A DNA stretch of 64,000 bases, taken from Kribbella voronezhensis (lineage in GTDB: Bacteria; Actinomycetota; Actinomycetes; Propionibacteriales; Kribbellaceae). The stretch is taken from contig NZ_SOCE01000001.1 in assembly GCF_004365175.1 (NCBI RefSeq), positions 5,613,098 to 5,677,097 of the forward strand, in the 5' to 3' direction. The notes below the pieces were generated by a model that saw nothing but the letters and a program-made list of their open reading frames with translations, had not been told where the DNA came from and did not search any database. How positions within the stretch are numbered: position 1 is the stretch's first letter; each line of letters opens with the position of its first letter. The position numbers and the translations under genes are program-made. Below are positions 1 through 7,472 of this stretch, one piece after another.

Positions 1-229
1 GCAACCGATGGCCGGGCTCAGTAAGGCGTACTCCGCGCGGGAGGCGGTCGAACAATGCCGTACCGGCCTCTTCTTCAAGACTTGAAATTTGTCGCGAAAT
101 CGCAGACTGGGTGTAGCCGAGCACCGGTGCGGCGGCGGTGAAGGAACCGAGGCGGGCGACTTCGACGAAGACGCGAAGGAGCGGGGTGGAGAAGTCATGC
201 TGGACAGGCATGGCTTCTATGCTAGACAT
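1..229 (-). CDS. LysR-family transcriptional regulator, N-terminal part only
   Basis: The minus strand encodes the amino-terminal winged helix-turn-helix of a LysR regulator, and the gene runs off the window's left edge. Readable segments are LLRVFVEVARLGSFTAAAPV, then GYTQSAISRQISSLEEEAG and FDRLPRGVRLTEPG, the classic LysR DNA-binding pattern. The start is either the ATG ending at 229 or the ATG ending at 211; neither has a strong ribosome site. It is divergent from the dehydrogenase at 270 with only about 40 bases between, so it probably controls that gene, as LysR proteins usually do. The effector-binding domain lies outside the window, so the ligand is unknown. Confidence 0.85.
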   Translation of the reverse strand, partial: MSSIEAMPVQHDFSTPLLRVFVEVARLGSFTAAAPVLGYTQSAISRQISSLEEEAGTALFDRLPRGVRLTEPGHRL

Positions 230-269
230 TCGCTACTCACATCGGTCGAGCGTGGCTAGCGTTGCCGAC

Positions 270-1064
270 ATGGACAAGAACAGCAAGATCGCGTTCCTCG
301 GACTCGGCTCGATGGGCGCGCCGATGGCGCGGCGGGTCGCCGCGGCCGGCTACCCGTTGACGGTGTGGAACCGCTCGCCCGGCCGAACCGAGGGTTTCGC
401 TGCCGTCGCCGCTTCGCCGGCGGAGGCGGTACAGGATGCGGATGTCGTCGTGACCATGCTGGCCGACCCCGCCGCGGTGCGCGAGGTGGTTGCTTCCTTC
501 ACGGCTAAGTTGAAGCCCGGCGCGGTACTGGTGGAGGCATCGACGATCGGACCGGCCGCAGTACAGGAAGTTGCAGACCTGCTGCCCGATGAGGTGACGC
601 TGGTCGACGCACCCGTGATGGGGAGCATCGACCGGGCGGCGAGTGGGGAGCTGTCGCTGTTCGTGGGCGGCGACGCCGATGAGGTGATGCCGCTGCTCGA
701 GGAGTTCGGCAGCGTCAACCGCACCGGCGCGGTGGGCACGGGCGCCGCGCTCAAACTCGTGATGATCAATGCTGTGGTCAACGGCGTGGCACTGATCGGC
801 GAGGCTGTTGCCCTCGCGGACGCACTCGGCCTCCCGGAGGACCAGGTCAAGCGCGCGATGGCCGCATCACCTCTGGCCGGACTCGCCGGCCGGGCCTTCG
901 CCGAGGGCGCCTATTTCCCGGTCCGCCTGGCCGCGAAGGACGTCGCGCTCGCCGTCGACGCCGCCGACCTTCCGATCGCCCGCGCTATCCACGACCGCCT
1001 CACGGCGTACCCCGATGCCGCAACCGAGGACCTCGGCCAGATCGTCAAGTACTTCAGAGCCTGA
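270..1064 (+). CDS. NAD(P)-dependent beta-hydroxyacid dehydrogenase family protein
   Basis: A 264-residue oxidoreductase of the 3-hydroxyisobutyrate/6-phosphogluconate dehydrogenase superfamily. The Rossmann dinucleotide motif GLGSMGAPMA sits about ten residues after the start. The family substrate-binding signature follows (LVDAPVMGS), as does the catalytic-lysine segment (GTGAALKLVMIN). I chose the ATG at 270 because the upstream reading frame shows no family similarity and runs into the divergent LysR gene. It lies divergent from that regulator. The substrate cannot be deduced; glyoxylate/succinic semialdehyde reductase-like and imine reductase-like members share this architecture. The protein is slightly shorter than the usual 290 residues. 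Confidence 0.85.
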   Translation: MDKNSKIAFLGLGSMGAPMARRVAAAGYPLTVWNRSPGRTEGFAAVAASPAEAVQDADVVVTMLADPAAVREVVASFTAKLKPGAVLVEASTIGPAAVQEVADLLPDEVTLVDAPVMGSIDRAASGELSLFVGGDADEVMPLLEEFGSVNRTGAVGTGAALKLVMINAVVNGVALIGEAVALADALGLPEDQVKRAMAASPLAGLAGRAFAEGAYFPVRLAAKDVALAVDAADLPIARAIHDRLTAYPDAATEDLGQIVKYFRA

Positions 1065-1121
1065 ATCAAGCCTTCCACCGAAGCTCCGCGCGGTCGGTGG
1101 GAATCCACGGCTGGGAGAAGA

Positions 1122-1448
1122 TCAGCGGGTGACGGACATTTCGCCGAGTTCGGACCAGTCGGACTGCGGGACCTCGAAGTTGACGATCTTCGGGGTCGAG
1201 GCCAGGTAGGGCGGCAGCTTCTGCTGCGCCGCCTTGAAGTGGTCGGACTGGACGTGGGCTCCGCCGGCGTCGCCGTCGCGGAAGGCCTCGACCAGGACGT
1301 ACTCGTTCGGGTCGTCGAGCGACCGGGACCAGTCGAACCACAGGCAGCCGTCCTCGTTCCGCGTCGCGGCGGTGAAGTCGGCGGAGATCTCCGGCCAGTT
1401 GTCGGCGTGCTCAGGCAAGATCTGGAACTTGGCCGTAATGAAGATCAT
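1122..1448 (-). CDS. ABM-domain (antibiotic biosynthesis monooxygenase-like) protein
   Basis: A 108-residue protein matching the small dimeric ferredoxin-like ABM fold, such as putative quinol monooxygenases. The N-terminal strand MIFITAKFQI, the central GCLWFDWSRS, the YVLVEAFRD strand and the HVQSDHFKAAQQ helix are in the family order. The start is set by an AGGAG ribosome site a few bases upstream of the ATG at 1448. ABM proteins oxidise quinols or polyketides, or degrade haem, without a metal or flavin; which applies here is not visible. It faces the dehydrogenase at 270 convergently. Confidence 0.8.
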   Translation of the reverse strand: MIFITAKFQILPEHADNWPEISADFTAATRNEDGCLWFDWSRSLDDPNEYVLVEAFRDGDAGGAHVQSDHFKAAQQKLPPYLASTPKIVNFEVPQSDWSELGEMSVTR

Positions 1449-1502
1449 GACGGAACTCCTAGGCGACGATCGGATGCGACGGCTCGATGCTATCCACCGC
1501 CG

Positions 1503-1546
1503 GCGCCCCGGAGGTGTCACTTTGAGACACCGGTACTACGGGGCGC
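1503..1546. other. Nested hairpin between two minus-strand genes
   Basis: Outer arms GCGCCCCG (1503-1510) and CGGGGCGC (1539-1546) pair perfectly. They enclose a second stem GGTGTC (1513-1518)/GACACC (1526-1531). It lies downstream of the 70-residue gene and upstream of the ABM gene, both read leftwards. It could be a terminator for the first or a structured leader of the second; there is no T-run on either side. Confidence 0.5.
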
Positions 1547-1570
1547 GGCGGGTGGTGGCGGCCGGGCGCA

Positions 1571-1783
1571 TCAAGCGGCCTGAGCAGCGGCGGTACGACG
1601 GTTCGCGCGGTTCTGCTGAGCCCAGACGGCGCGGCGGAGCTTGGCCTTGTCGGGGTACCCGGCGGCTCTGCCGATCTCGTACACGTCATGGCTGCGCATG
1701 TTGACCATCGCCGCGACGAACCACACCGGGTTCCCCTCGGCCAGCATGGTGACGATCATCTGACGGGTGGTGTTCTCGGACAT
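1571..1783 (-). CDS. Small conserved-looking hypothetical protein (70 residues)
   Basis: I do not recognise the family. The product is 70 residues and mostly helical in appearance. The segment NPVWFVAAMVNMRSHDVYEIGRA could be read as a helix-turn-helix-like pair of helices, followed by a basic segment (KLRRAVWAQQNRANRR) and an alanine-rich tail. A good AAGGAG ribosome site precedes the ATG, and codon use matches the neighbourhood, so it is probably expressed. It has a long gene-free region upstream (1784-2230). A small DNA- or RNA-binding protein is a guess only. Confidence 0.6.
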   Translation of the reverse strand: MSENTTRQMIVTMLAEGNPVWFVAAMVNMRSHDVYEIGRAAGYPDKAKLRRAVWAQQNRANRRTAAAQAA

Positions 1784-2230
1784 CTCGATCTCCTTGCCTG
1801 GTAGGTGCCTTCACTGATACGTCGGATCAGGCACCCCGATTTCGACAGGCTCAGAACAACTTTCTTACCCGTACTCCGTGCTCGCGCGAACTCCTCTACG
1901 CACAGCTACGACGACTACACGGCGCGACGAATCGCCCGCTGACGCACCCACCCTCGGCACCGACACGTCCACCACCAACCTGCCCCAGCAGGCGCCGGGA
2001 AAAAACGAATGCCCCGACCATGGATCGGGGCACTCGCCCGTGCGGGTCCCGGGGGGAGTGGGACCTCCACACGTGGGGGGATCTCGAAACTATCCCGCTC
2101 GGAGGGTCATGTCAGAACCATTTCGGCGATTCTCGAAACCTTGTCCGCTGAGCGGTTCGAACTCTGCGCTCAACGGTCGCCGACGGACTGTCCAAAACTT
2201 GTTTCAGGTGCTGCCTCAAAGCTAGCACCC
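1784..2230. other. Gene-free stretch holding the leader of the 70-residue gene and a terminator
   Basis: About 450 bases without a credible gene on either strand; the open frames here have no recognisable protein and no ribosome sites. It contains a strong minus-strand terminator (2010-2032) belonging to the kinase gene to the right, and about 220 bases that must carry the promoter of the 70-residue gene. I see no recognisable riboswitch. Confidence 0.5.
2010..2032 (-). terminator. Rho-independent terminator of the kinase gene
   Basis: Stem TGCCCCGA (2010-2017)/TCGGGGCA (2025-2032) with a 7-base loop. On the minus strand it is followed by TTCG and a run of six T. It lies about 200 bases beyond the stop of the kinase gene at 2231, which is read towards it. 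Confidence 0.8.
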
Positions 2231-2860
2231 TCAGGCCAGTTGAATCACCGCGTCGGCGGCGGCCCTGGTGGCCGCGATCAGTCGCGCGTTCGCCTCGTCG
2301 CTGCCGTACGTCCGCTCATGGGCCTCCTCAGCCGAACGGCCGTAGCGTCGGTGCCGGGCCTCGAGTCGCTCGAGCCTGAGGTCGTCGGGGACTTCGACGT
2401 ACCAGACCTCGTCGAGCAACGACCGAGCCGTTGCCCAGGGCATCGAATCGAGCAAGAGGTAATTGCCTTCGGTGATCACCAGGCTCACCTCCGGCGCGAC
2501 CGGGATGCTCGCCGCGATCGAGTCTTCCAGTTCACGGTCGAAGCGCGGCGCCCAGATCGTCTCCTCGGCCGACTTCCTCAATCGCTCGAGCAACGCCACG
2601 AACCCGTACCCGTCGAACGTCTGCGGCGCCCCCTTGACGGCAGCCAATCCCAGCTCCTCGAGAGCCGACTGCGCGAGGTGGTACCCGTCCATTGGCACGA
2701 GAGCGACCGCGTGCCCGAGGCCGGTCAACTCGGCGGTGAGCTGCTCGGCGTACGTCGACTTGCCGGCCGCCGGCGCTCCCGTGACGCCGAGGATCGCGCG
2801 TCGGCCCGCCGTCGCCAACTTGATTGCCCGAGCCAGGGCGTCGTCTCGATTCAGCTGCAC
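2231..2860 (-). CDS. Nucleoside/nucleotide kinase family protein (uridine/pantothenate kinase-like P-loop)
   Basis: A 209-residue P-loop kinase. The Walker A motif GAPAAGKST is at about residues 27-35. The substrate-loop segment VPMDGYHLAQ is typical of the uridine kinase/pantothenate kinase/phosphoribulokinase group, and ITEGNYLLLD corresponds to the Walker B strand. The RLEARHRRYGRS segment looks like the arginine-rich lid. Length and order fit the 'nucleoside/nucleotide kinase family' proteins of actinobacteria, some of which phosphorylate sugars. The exact substrate cannot be told. It is monocistronic, with its own terminator at 2010-2032. Confidence 0.8.
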   Translation of the reverse strand: MQLNRDDALARAIKLATAGRRAILGVTGAPAAGKSTYAEQLTAELTGLGHAVALVPMDGYHLAQSALEELGLAAVKGAPQTFDGYGFVALLERLRKSAEETIWAPRFDRELEDSIAASIPVAPEVSLVITEGNYLLLDSMPWATARSLLDEVWYVEVPDDLRLERLEARHRRYGRSAEEAHERTYGSDEANARLIAATRAAADAVIQLA

Positions 2861-2927
2861 GAAGAGATCTTGTCAGGCCACCGCCCGCCACCGGCATGCG
2901 CCCGCAATACGGTGCCCAGCACCGAGG

Positions 2928-3430
2928 CTAGGCCAGGTACCCGTCGGGACGGATGAGGATCTCGTCGCCGTCCTTCGCGTGGTAGTGGTCGAAGGCCTCG
3001 GGGGAGAGGTATGCGCCCGGCCGGGCGGCGGTCCGTACTACGGTCACTTCGTGCGCGTGCTCCGTCGTCGTGGACGGGGCGAAGCGCAGCAGTGTCTCGT
3101 GCGGCCCGCGGAACAGGTCGAAAAGACGCAACTTGTTGCCCTCAGCATCGATCAGCGGTGAGTCCGGCGCGCGGTCGCCGCGGGTGATCGGGCCGGTGTC
3201 GGACGGGTCGCGGTAGCTGATGTCGAGCTGGCGGACGTTCTCGCCGCGTTCCAGCGCGGACTCGTCACCGTCCAGGTGCTTCTGCATGAGCTCCGAGCTG
3301 ATCCCCAGCACCCGAGCAGCATTCGTACGCCGTTCGGTCTCGTACGTCGCGAGCACTTCCTCGCGTCCGTCGGCGAGTTTCCAACCGAGGTTGTACGCGC
3401 GTCGGCGACCCCGGTGTTCAGGCCCTGGGG
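2928..3430 (-). pseudogene. Remnant of an FAD-dependent aromatic/rifampicin-type monooxygenase (3' end only)
   Basis: The C-terminal third of a class A flavin monooxygenase is legible: YNLGWKLADGREEVLATYE, then ERRTNAARVLGISSELMQKH and a thioredoxin-like tail ending in DEILIRPDGYLA. Just upstream, in another frame, is PQGLNTGVADA (about 3397-3430). In intact enzymes this is directly continuous with YNLGWKL, so a small insertion or deletion at about 3395-3400 breaks the frame. Everything upstream (GxGxxG FAD site, DG motif, about 280 residues) is missing, and the remnant abuts the stop of the ligD-like gene at 3449. It is therefore 5'-truncated and frameshifted, presumably by a deletion. Confidence 0.8.
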
Positions 3431-3448
3431 ATGGGGGATCGGGGACCG

Positions 3449-4462
3449 CTATTCCTCTGGTGGTGGGGGGACCTCGGCGCCTTCGCGTTCGTCGCGTTCG
3501 GCCCATTCGATCAGGGTGTCGAGGGAGTAGGCGGAGTCGTCGATCGTCGCGTGCAGGTCACCCAGTTCGGCGAAGCGGGCCGGGACGGTCGCGATGGTGA
3601 ACGCCTTCGGGTCGACGGTGTCGACCTCGTCCCAGTGGATCGGTGTGGAGACCGTGCCTTCCGGGTTGCCGCGGACGGAGTACGCGCTGGCGATCGTGTG
3701 ATCTCTCGCGTTCTGGTTGAAGTCGACGAACACCTTCGACGGGTCGCGATCCTTGCGCCACCAGGTCGTCGTCACGTCCTCGGGCGCGCGCCGCTCCACC
3801 TCGCGTGCGAACGCGAGCGCCGCGCGGCGTACGTCCGAGAATCCGTACTCCGGTTCGATGCGCACGTAGATGTGTATGCCGGAGCCACCCGAGGTCTTCG
3901 GGTAGCCGGTCGCGCCCAAGTCGTCGAGCACCTCGCGCGCGACGTGCGCCACCCGGCGTACGCGGTCGAACGGGCAGTCCGGCATCGGGTCCAGGTCGAT
4001 CCGCCACTCGTCGGGCTTCTCGGTGTCGGCGCGACGGGAGTTCCACGGGTGGAACTCGACCGTCGACATCTGCACGGCCCACGCCACGTGCGCGAGCTCG
4101 GTGACGCACAGCTCGTCGGCGGTGCGGTTGTACCGCGGGAAGTGCACGCGGACGGTCTCCATCCACGGAGGTGCGCCGTGTGGCAGCCGCTTCTGGTGCA
4201 CCTTCTCGCCGGCGACGCCTTCCGGGAACCGGTGCAGCATGCAAGGTCGCTCGCGCAGCGCTCGCACGATTCCGTCGCCGACCGAGAGGTAGTAGTTGAC
4301 CAGGTCGAGCTTGGTCTCACCGCGGGCCGGGAAGTAGACCCGGTCCGGATTCGAGATCCGCACGGTGCGCTCGCCGACCTCGAGCTCGATGGCCGGCGTC
4401 TTCGCTTTGGCCTTGGCCGCCTTGACCGTCTTCGTTGCCTTGGTCGCCTTGGACTCTGCCAT
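3449..4462 (-). CDS. Stand-alone LigD-type polymerase/primase domain protein (NHEJ)
   Basis: A 337-residue archaeo-eukaryotic primase-like polymerase of the LigD PolDom family, which fills gaps and adds ribonucleotides during Ku-dependent end joining. Visible signatures are DRVYFPARGETKLDLVNYY near the N-terminus, HPWNSR, the metal-binding RIDLDPMPDCPFD segment, the SGGSGIHIYV nucleotide-binding motif, and KVFVDFNQNARDHTIASAYS. A lysine/alanine-rich N-terminal tail (residues 1-25) precedes the fold. No ligase or phosphoesterase domain is attached and no Ku gene is present in the window, as is common in actinobacteria where LigD domains are separate genes. Confidence 0.9.
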   Translation of the reverse strand: MAESKATKATKTVKAAKAKAKTPAIELEVGERTVRISNPDRVYFPARGETKLDLVNYYLSVGDGIVRALRERPCMLHRFPEGVAGEKVHQKRLPHGAPPWMETVRVHFPRYNRTADELCVTELAHVAWAVQMSTVEFHPWNSRRADTEKPDEWRIDLDPMPDCPFDRVRRVAHVAREVLDDLGATGYPKTSGGSGIHIYVRIEPEYGFSDVRRAALAFAREVERRAPEDVTTTWWRKDRDPSKVFVDFNQNARDHTIASAYSVRGNPEGTVSTPIHWDEVDTVDPKAFTIATVPARFAELGDLHATIDDSAYSLDTLIEWAERDEREGAEVPPPPEE

Positions 4463-4636
4463 GCCGCCAATCTATGCGCCGCCACCGACATCCGGCACTC
4501 ACCAGCCCCCAGCGCGTCGGCCGCCCACACTCAGCCGCGGCCGGCATGCCGCCGGATCGCCACCGCGCGTCTGCCGCCGGATCGCCCACCAGCGTGTGTG
4601 CTGGCGGTACGCCGGCCCGCCGGCCAAGTCTGCGGA
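4463..4636. other. Intergenic sequence 5' of the ligD-like gene
   Basis: No gene seen. It contains a 15-base direct repeat beginning TGCCGCCGGATC at 4547 and again at 4572, and a small hairpin CCAGC/GCTGG around 4589-4604. It must carry the promoter of the ligD-like gene. I see no clear -35/-10 pair. Confidence 0.4.
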
Positions 4637-4741
4637 CCGCCAGCACATCAGTACGGCGTCGACGTGGCGACAGTTGGCCGCCGCTGAGCGTGCATCGGCC
4701 AACCGGATCGCCAGGTGGGCGCAGTACTGGTGGCCTGGCGG
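4637..4741. repeat. 105-bp inverted-repeat-bounded element, copy 1
   Basis: A 105-base unit bounded by imperfect 22-base terminal inverted repeats (4637-4658 and 4720-4741, 18 of 22 positions pairing by eye). The arms begin CCGCCAG and carry a CAGTAC core. The central 61 bases have no coding potential. An element of identical length and the same ends occurs at 41216-41320. It lies just downstream of ilvE. It could be a REP/MITE-like element or a large structured terminator; no transposase or clear target duplication is visible. Confidence 0.75.
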
Positions 4742-4767
4742 TCCGGCCTCCGGCGCGGCCGGCCGGG

Positions 4768-5904
4768 TTAGGTGAGGCGGGTCAGCCAGCCTCGCGGGTC
4801 GGGGGTGCGGCCGTACTGGACGTCCAGGAGGGCGGCTCGGATCGAGGCCGTGACCGGGCCGACGCCGTCGTCGACCGTGTGGTCGCCGATGGTGAGGTCC
4901 CCGCCGGTCCAGGCCACCCGGCCGATGGGCGTGATCACGGCCGCCGTACCGGAGGCGAACGTCTCGGTGATCTCGCCGCTGCGGATCCCGTCGCGCCACT
5001 CGTCGGCCGAGATGCGACGCTCTTCGACCTTGTGGCCGAGGTCTGCGGCGATGTCCAGGACCGAGTCGCGGGTGACACCCTCGAGGATCGAGCCGGACAG
5101 CTCCGGCGTGGCGATCCGGCCGTCGGCGTACACGAAGAAGACGTTCATGCTGCCGCTCTCCTCGATCCAGCGGCGCTCGACCGCGTCGAGGTAGATCACC
5201 TGGTTGCAGCCGTTCTCGGTCGCTTCGGCCAATGCGGCCAGGCTAGCGGCGTAGTTGCCGCCGCACTTGGCTGCTCCGGTGCCGCCCGGGGTCGCGCGGA
5301 TCGAGGTGTCCGACAGCCAGATGGAGACCGGCTTGGGACCGGTGTCGAAGTACGGTCCGGCCGGTGAGGCGATGACGCCGAACAGCACCTCACGCGCAGG
5401 ACGGACGCTCAGTGCTGCTTCGGTGGCGATCATGTACGGCCGCAGATAAAGGCTGGTCTCACCACTGCCCGCCGGAGGCACCCACGCCTCGTCTACGGTC
5501 ACCAGCGCACGCAGCGCCGCGATGAAGTCCTCCTGCGACACCTGTGGCAGAGCAAGCCGCTGTGCGCTCCGGCTGAACCTTGCCGCGTTCATGTCCGGAC
5601 GGAACGCCCACACCGAGCCGTCCTCGTGCCGGTACGCCTTGAGTCCCTCGAAGATCTCCTGCGCGTAGTGCAGCACAGCGGCGGCCGGGCTCACCTTCAG
5701 CGGCGCGTACGCCGTCACCTTCTGGTCATGCCAGCCGAGCTCGTCCGTCCACGAGGCGAGCACCATGTGGTCGGTGAACGACTGCCCGAAGCCGGGCTTG
5801 GTCAGTACCGCCGTCCGCGCCTCTGTCGTCGCCGGCGCGCTCGCCAGCTCCACCTCGAAGTTCCAAGCGTCTGCCACTGCTGCTGTCCCGTTCTGACTCG
5901 TCAC
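4768..5904 (-). CDS. ilvE: Branched-chain amino acid aminotransferase
   Basis: A 378-residue PLP enzyme of fold type IV that interconverts leucine, isoleucine and valine with their 2-oxo acids. Family motifs in order are HYAQEIFEGLKAY, then FRPDMNAARFSRSAQRL, SLYLRPYMIAT, the glycine/alanine loop AAKCGGNYAASL containing the catalytic lysine, EESGSMNVFFVY, and ETFASGTAAVITPIG. The GTG at 5904 gives the usual N-terminus for actinobacterial IlvE. A later GTG nine codons in is an alternative, as no strong ribosome site decides it. The XRE regulator gene ends eleven bases upstream, on the same strand. Confidence 0.93.
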   Translation of the reverse strand: MTSQNGTAAVADAWNFEVELASAPATTEARTAVLTKPGFGQSFTDHMVLASWTDELGWHDQKVTAYAPLKVSPAAAVLHYAQEIFEGLKAYRHEDGSVWAFRPDMNAARFSRSAQRLALPQVSQEDFIAALRALVTVDEAWVPPAGSGETSLYLRPYMIATEAALSVRPAREVLFGVIASPAGPYFDTGPKPVSIWLSDTSIRATPGGTGAAKCGGNYAASLAALAEATENGCNQVIYLDAVERRWIEESGSMNVFFVYADGRIATPELSGSILEGVTRDSVLDIAADLGHKVEERRISADEWRDGIRSGEITETFASGTAAVITPIGRVAWTGGDLTIGDHTVDDGVGPVTASIRAALLDVQYGRTPDPRGWLTRLT

Positions 5905-5914
5905 TCTCGGCACG

Positions 5915-7228
5915 CTACCCCTGTGACCAGGCAGAGCTCGACCCGCTGCCCACACTGCGGTTGAGATACGGCCTGCGACCCAGTAATTCGCGGTAATCGC
6001 GCACGGCAGCTCGCCCGAGCTCCTTGCCCGGTACTGCGGACAGCACGCGGCCGGCCTCGTCGTACAGGTAGTGCGTGTGCCACTGGTCGGGCAGCTCCAC
6101 CAGCACGCGCATCGCCAGCGCAAGACCGGCCGCGACCTCGCCGTCCACCATGAGGCAACGTGCCAAACGCAGCTCGAGCTCTGCCCGCTCGACGAGGCGC
6201 CCAGGGGGACACAGCTCCAGTGCTCGCTCCAGGACCACGTAGCCGGCGGCCGGGTATCCCAGCTCTGCACAGACCCGACCCTCGACACCGTGCACCTTGT
6301 ACGCCGGCCAGTCGAACAGCCCGCTCGTCTGATGATCGCCCGCTGTCTCGTCAGTCACGGTGAGAAGGTCCTCCACAGCCTTCCAGGCAGCTGCCCCCGA
6401 CCCCTGCTGAGCCAGAACCAGTGCCCGGGCAGCGTAGGCCTGAGCCAGACAGCCTGACCTGCCACCGACGACCCCATCGCTCGTCTCAGCGGCGTCGTCA
6501 ACCGGGATCCCGAGCGCGACCGCCTCGTCAGCCAGCGTCAACAGCTCACCGAGCGGCCTGCTTCCGGTCACCCCGCCGGACGCCTCCCAGCCCCTGGCCA
6601 GACTCATGGCCAACCGCTCGCCGGAACTGTCAGCAGAGGTGCGGCTGGTCCACCACCATCTCCCGGCGGCTCGACTCTGCCCGAGTGCCGTCAGGGTGAG
6701 CGCCACCAGGATGCTCAGCTCAGTCACCAGTACTGCGTGCGTCGCCGATCTGCCGGCCGACCGCTCGGCAGGCAACAACTGCAGGTGGGCGGTCAGCTCT
6801 GGGAGCAGCTCGCCGGGCGGAGTCGTAGTGAAGGCGACGGCGAGGTCGGCCACGACTGCGTTCCACTCCTCCTCCGGCCGTGCCTGACCGTAGGAGTCGA
6901 CCAGTCCGTGCCTGACCGCCTCCAGCAGGTCCGCGCTCATCGCCTGCTCGACCGGGTGGCGGAGCGGCTGAAGCTGGTACGCGGCCGCCGGTGGCTGGGG
7001 AACCGGTTGCGCCCGCTGGGCTTGCTGGTAGGCGGTCGTGAGAGTGGTGCCGGTGTTCAGCTCGCGGTCGCACAGTTGGGCGAGGTGAGCCGAGCCCGGC
7101 CGCTGTCCACGCTCCACCTGGGACAGGTAGCTGTGGTCGTATCCCACCCGGGTCGCGAGCTGCCGCAGACTCAGAGCGGCCGCTTGCCGGGACTGCCTCA
7201 ACTGCACGCCGAACGCTGCCTCAGCCAC
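5915..7228 (-). CDS. XRE-family transcriptional regulator with long helical sensor region
   Basis: A 437-residue protein. The N-terminal Cro/C1-type helix-turn-helix (residues about 6-60: LRQSRQAAALSLRQLATRVG, then YDHSYLSQVERGQRPGS) is followed by about 370 residues of alanine/leucine-rich helices resembling degenerate tetratricopeptide repeats. This architecture is frequent in actinobacteria. Many members sit beside a small partner gene, and here the divergent gene at 7473 (a recurrent actinobacterial domain) fills that position. The downstream neighbour is ilvE, 11 bases away, so read-through is possible. The ligand and target operators are unknown. Confidence 0.85.
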   Translation of the reverse strand: MAEAAFGVQLRQSRQAAALSLRQLATRVGYDHSYLSQVERGQRPGSAHLAQLCDRELNTGTTLTTAYQQAQRAQPVPQPPAAAYQLQPLRHPVEQAMSADLLEAVRHGLVDSYGQARPEEEWNAVVADLAVAFTTTPPGELLPELTAHLQLLPAERSAGRSATHAVLVTELSILVALTLTALGQSRAAGRWWWTSRTSADSSGERLAMSLARGWEASGGVTGSRPLGELLTLADEAVALGIPVDDAAETSDGVVGGRSGCLAQAYAARALVLAQQGSGAAAWKAVEDLLTVTDETAGDHQTSGLFDWPAYKVHGVEGRVCAELGYPAAGYVVLERALELCPPGRLVERAELELRLARCLMVDGEVAAGLALAMRVLVELPDQWHTHYLYDEAGRVLSAVPGKELGRAAVRDYRELLGRRPYLNRSVGSGSSSAWSQG

Positions 7229-7403
7229 AGGATCCTCCCCCGTTCGAGCTGTGGGCCGACTTCCCCTTCGACTACGGAGGCCGGCTCACTGGTCGCGCCT
7301 GGTGGTTGCGGTGCGCACCGGGGACGCTACAAGGGCCTACCGACAAAACAGTGCACAGCGCCAGGCTCCTTGGATTACAGGGGTTTCAGTGGGCTCCAGT
7401 GGA

Positions 7404-7429
7404 CTGTGGGCTGCTTGGACAGCCCACAG
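7404..7429. promoter_or_regulatory. Perfect inverted repeat in the XRE/7473 divergent intergenic region
   Basis: CTGTGGGCTG (7404-7413) and CAGCCCACAG (7420-7429) form a perfect 10-base inverted repeat with a 6-base spacer, in the 244-base gap between two divergent genes. It is about 45 bases upstream of the GTG at 7473. It is a candidate operator for the XRE regulator or a hairpin in the leader of the 7473 gene. I do not see a convincing -35/-10 pair nearby. Confidence 0.5.
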
Positions 7430-7472
7430 ATCACACCTGGTGGGCGCGGCTCGCGTCGGTGAGGCTTCAAGA

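Noticed and set aside
4637..4741. Insertion sequence
   Set aside because: Only 105 bases with inverted ends, no transposase and no visible target duplication; kept as a dispersed repeat instead.
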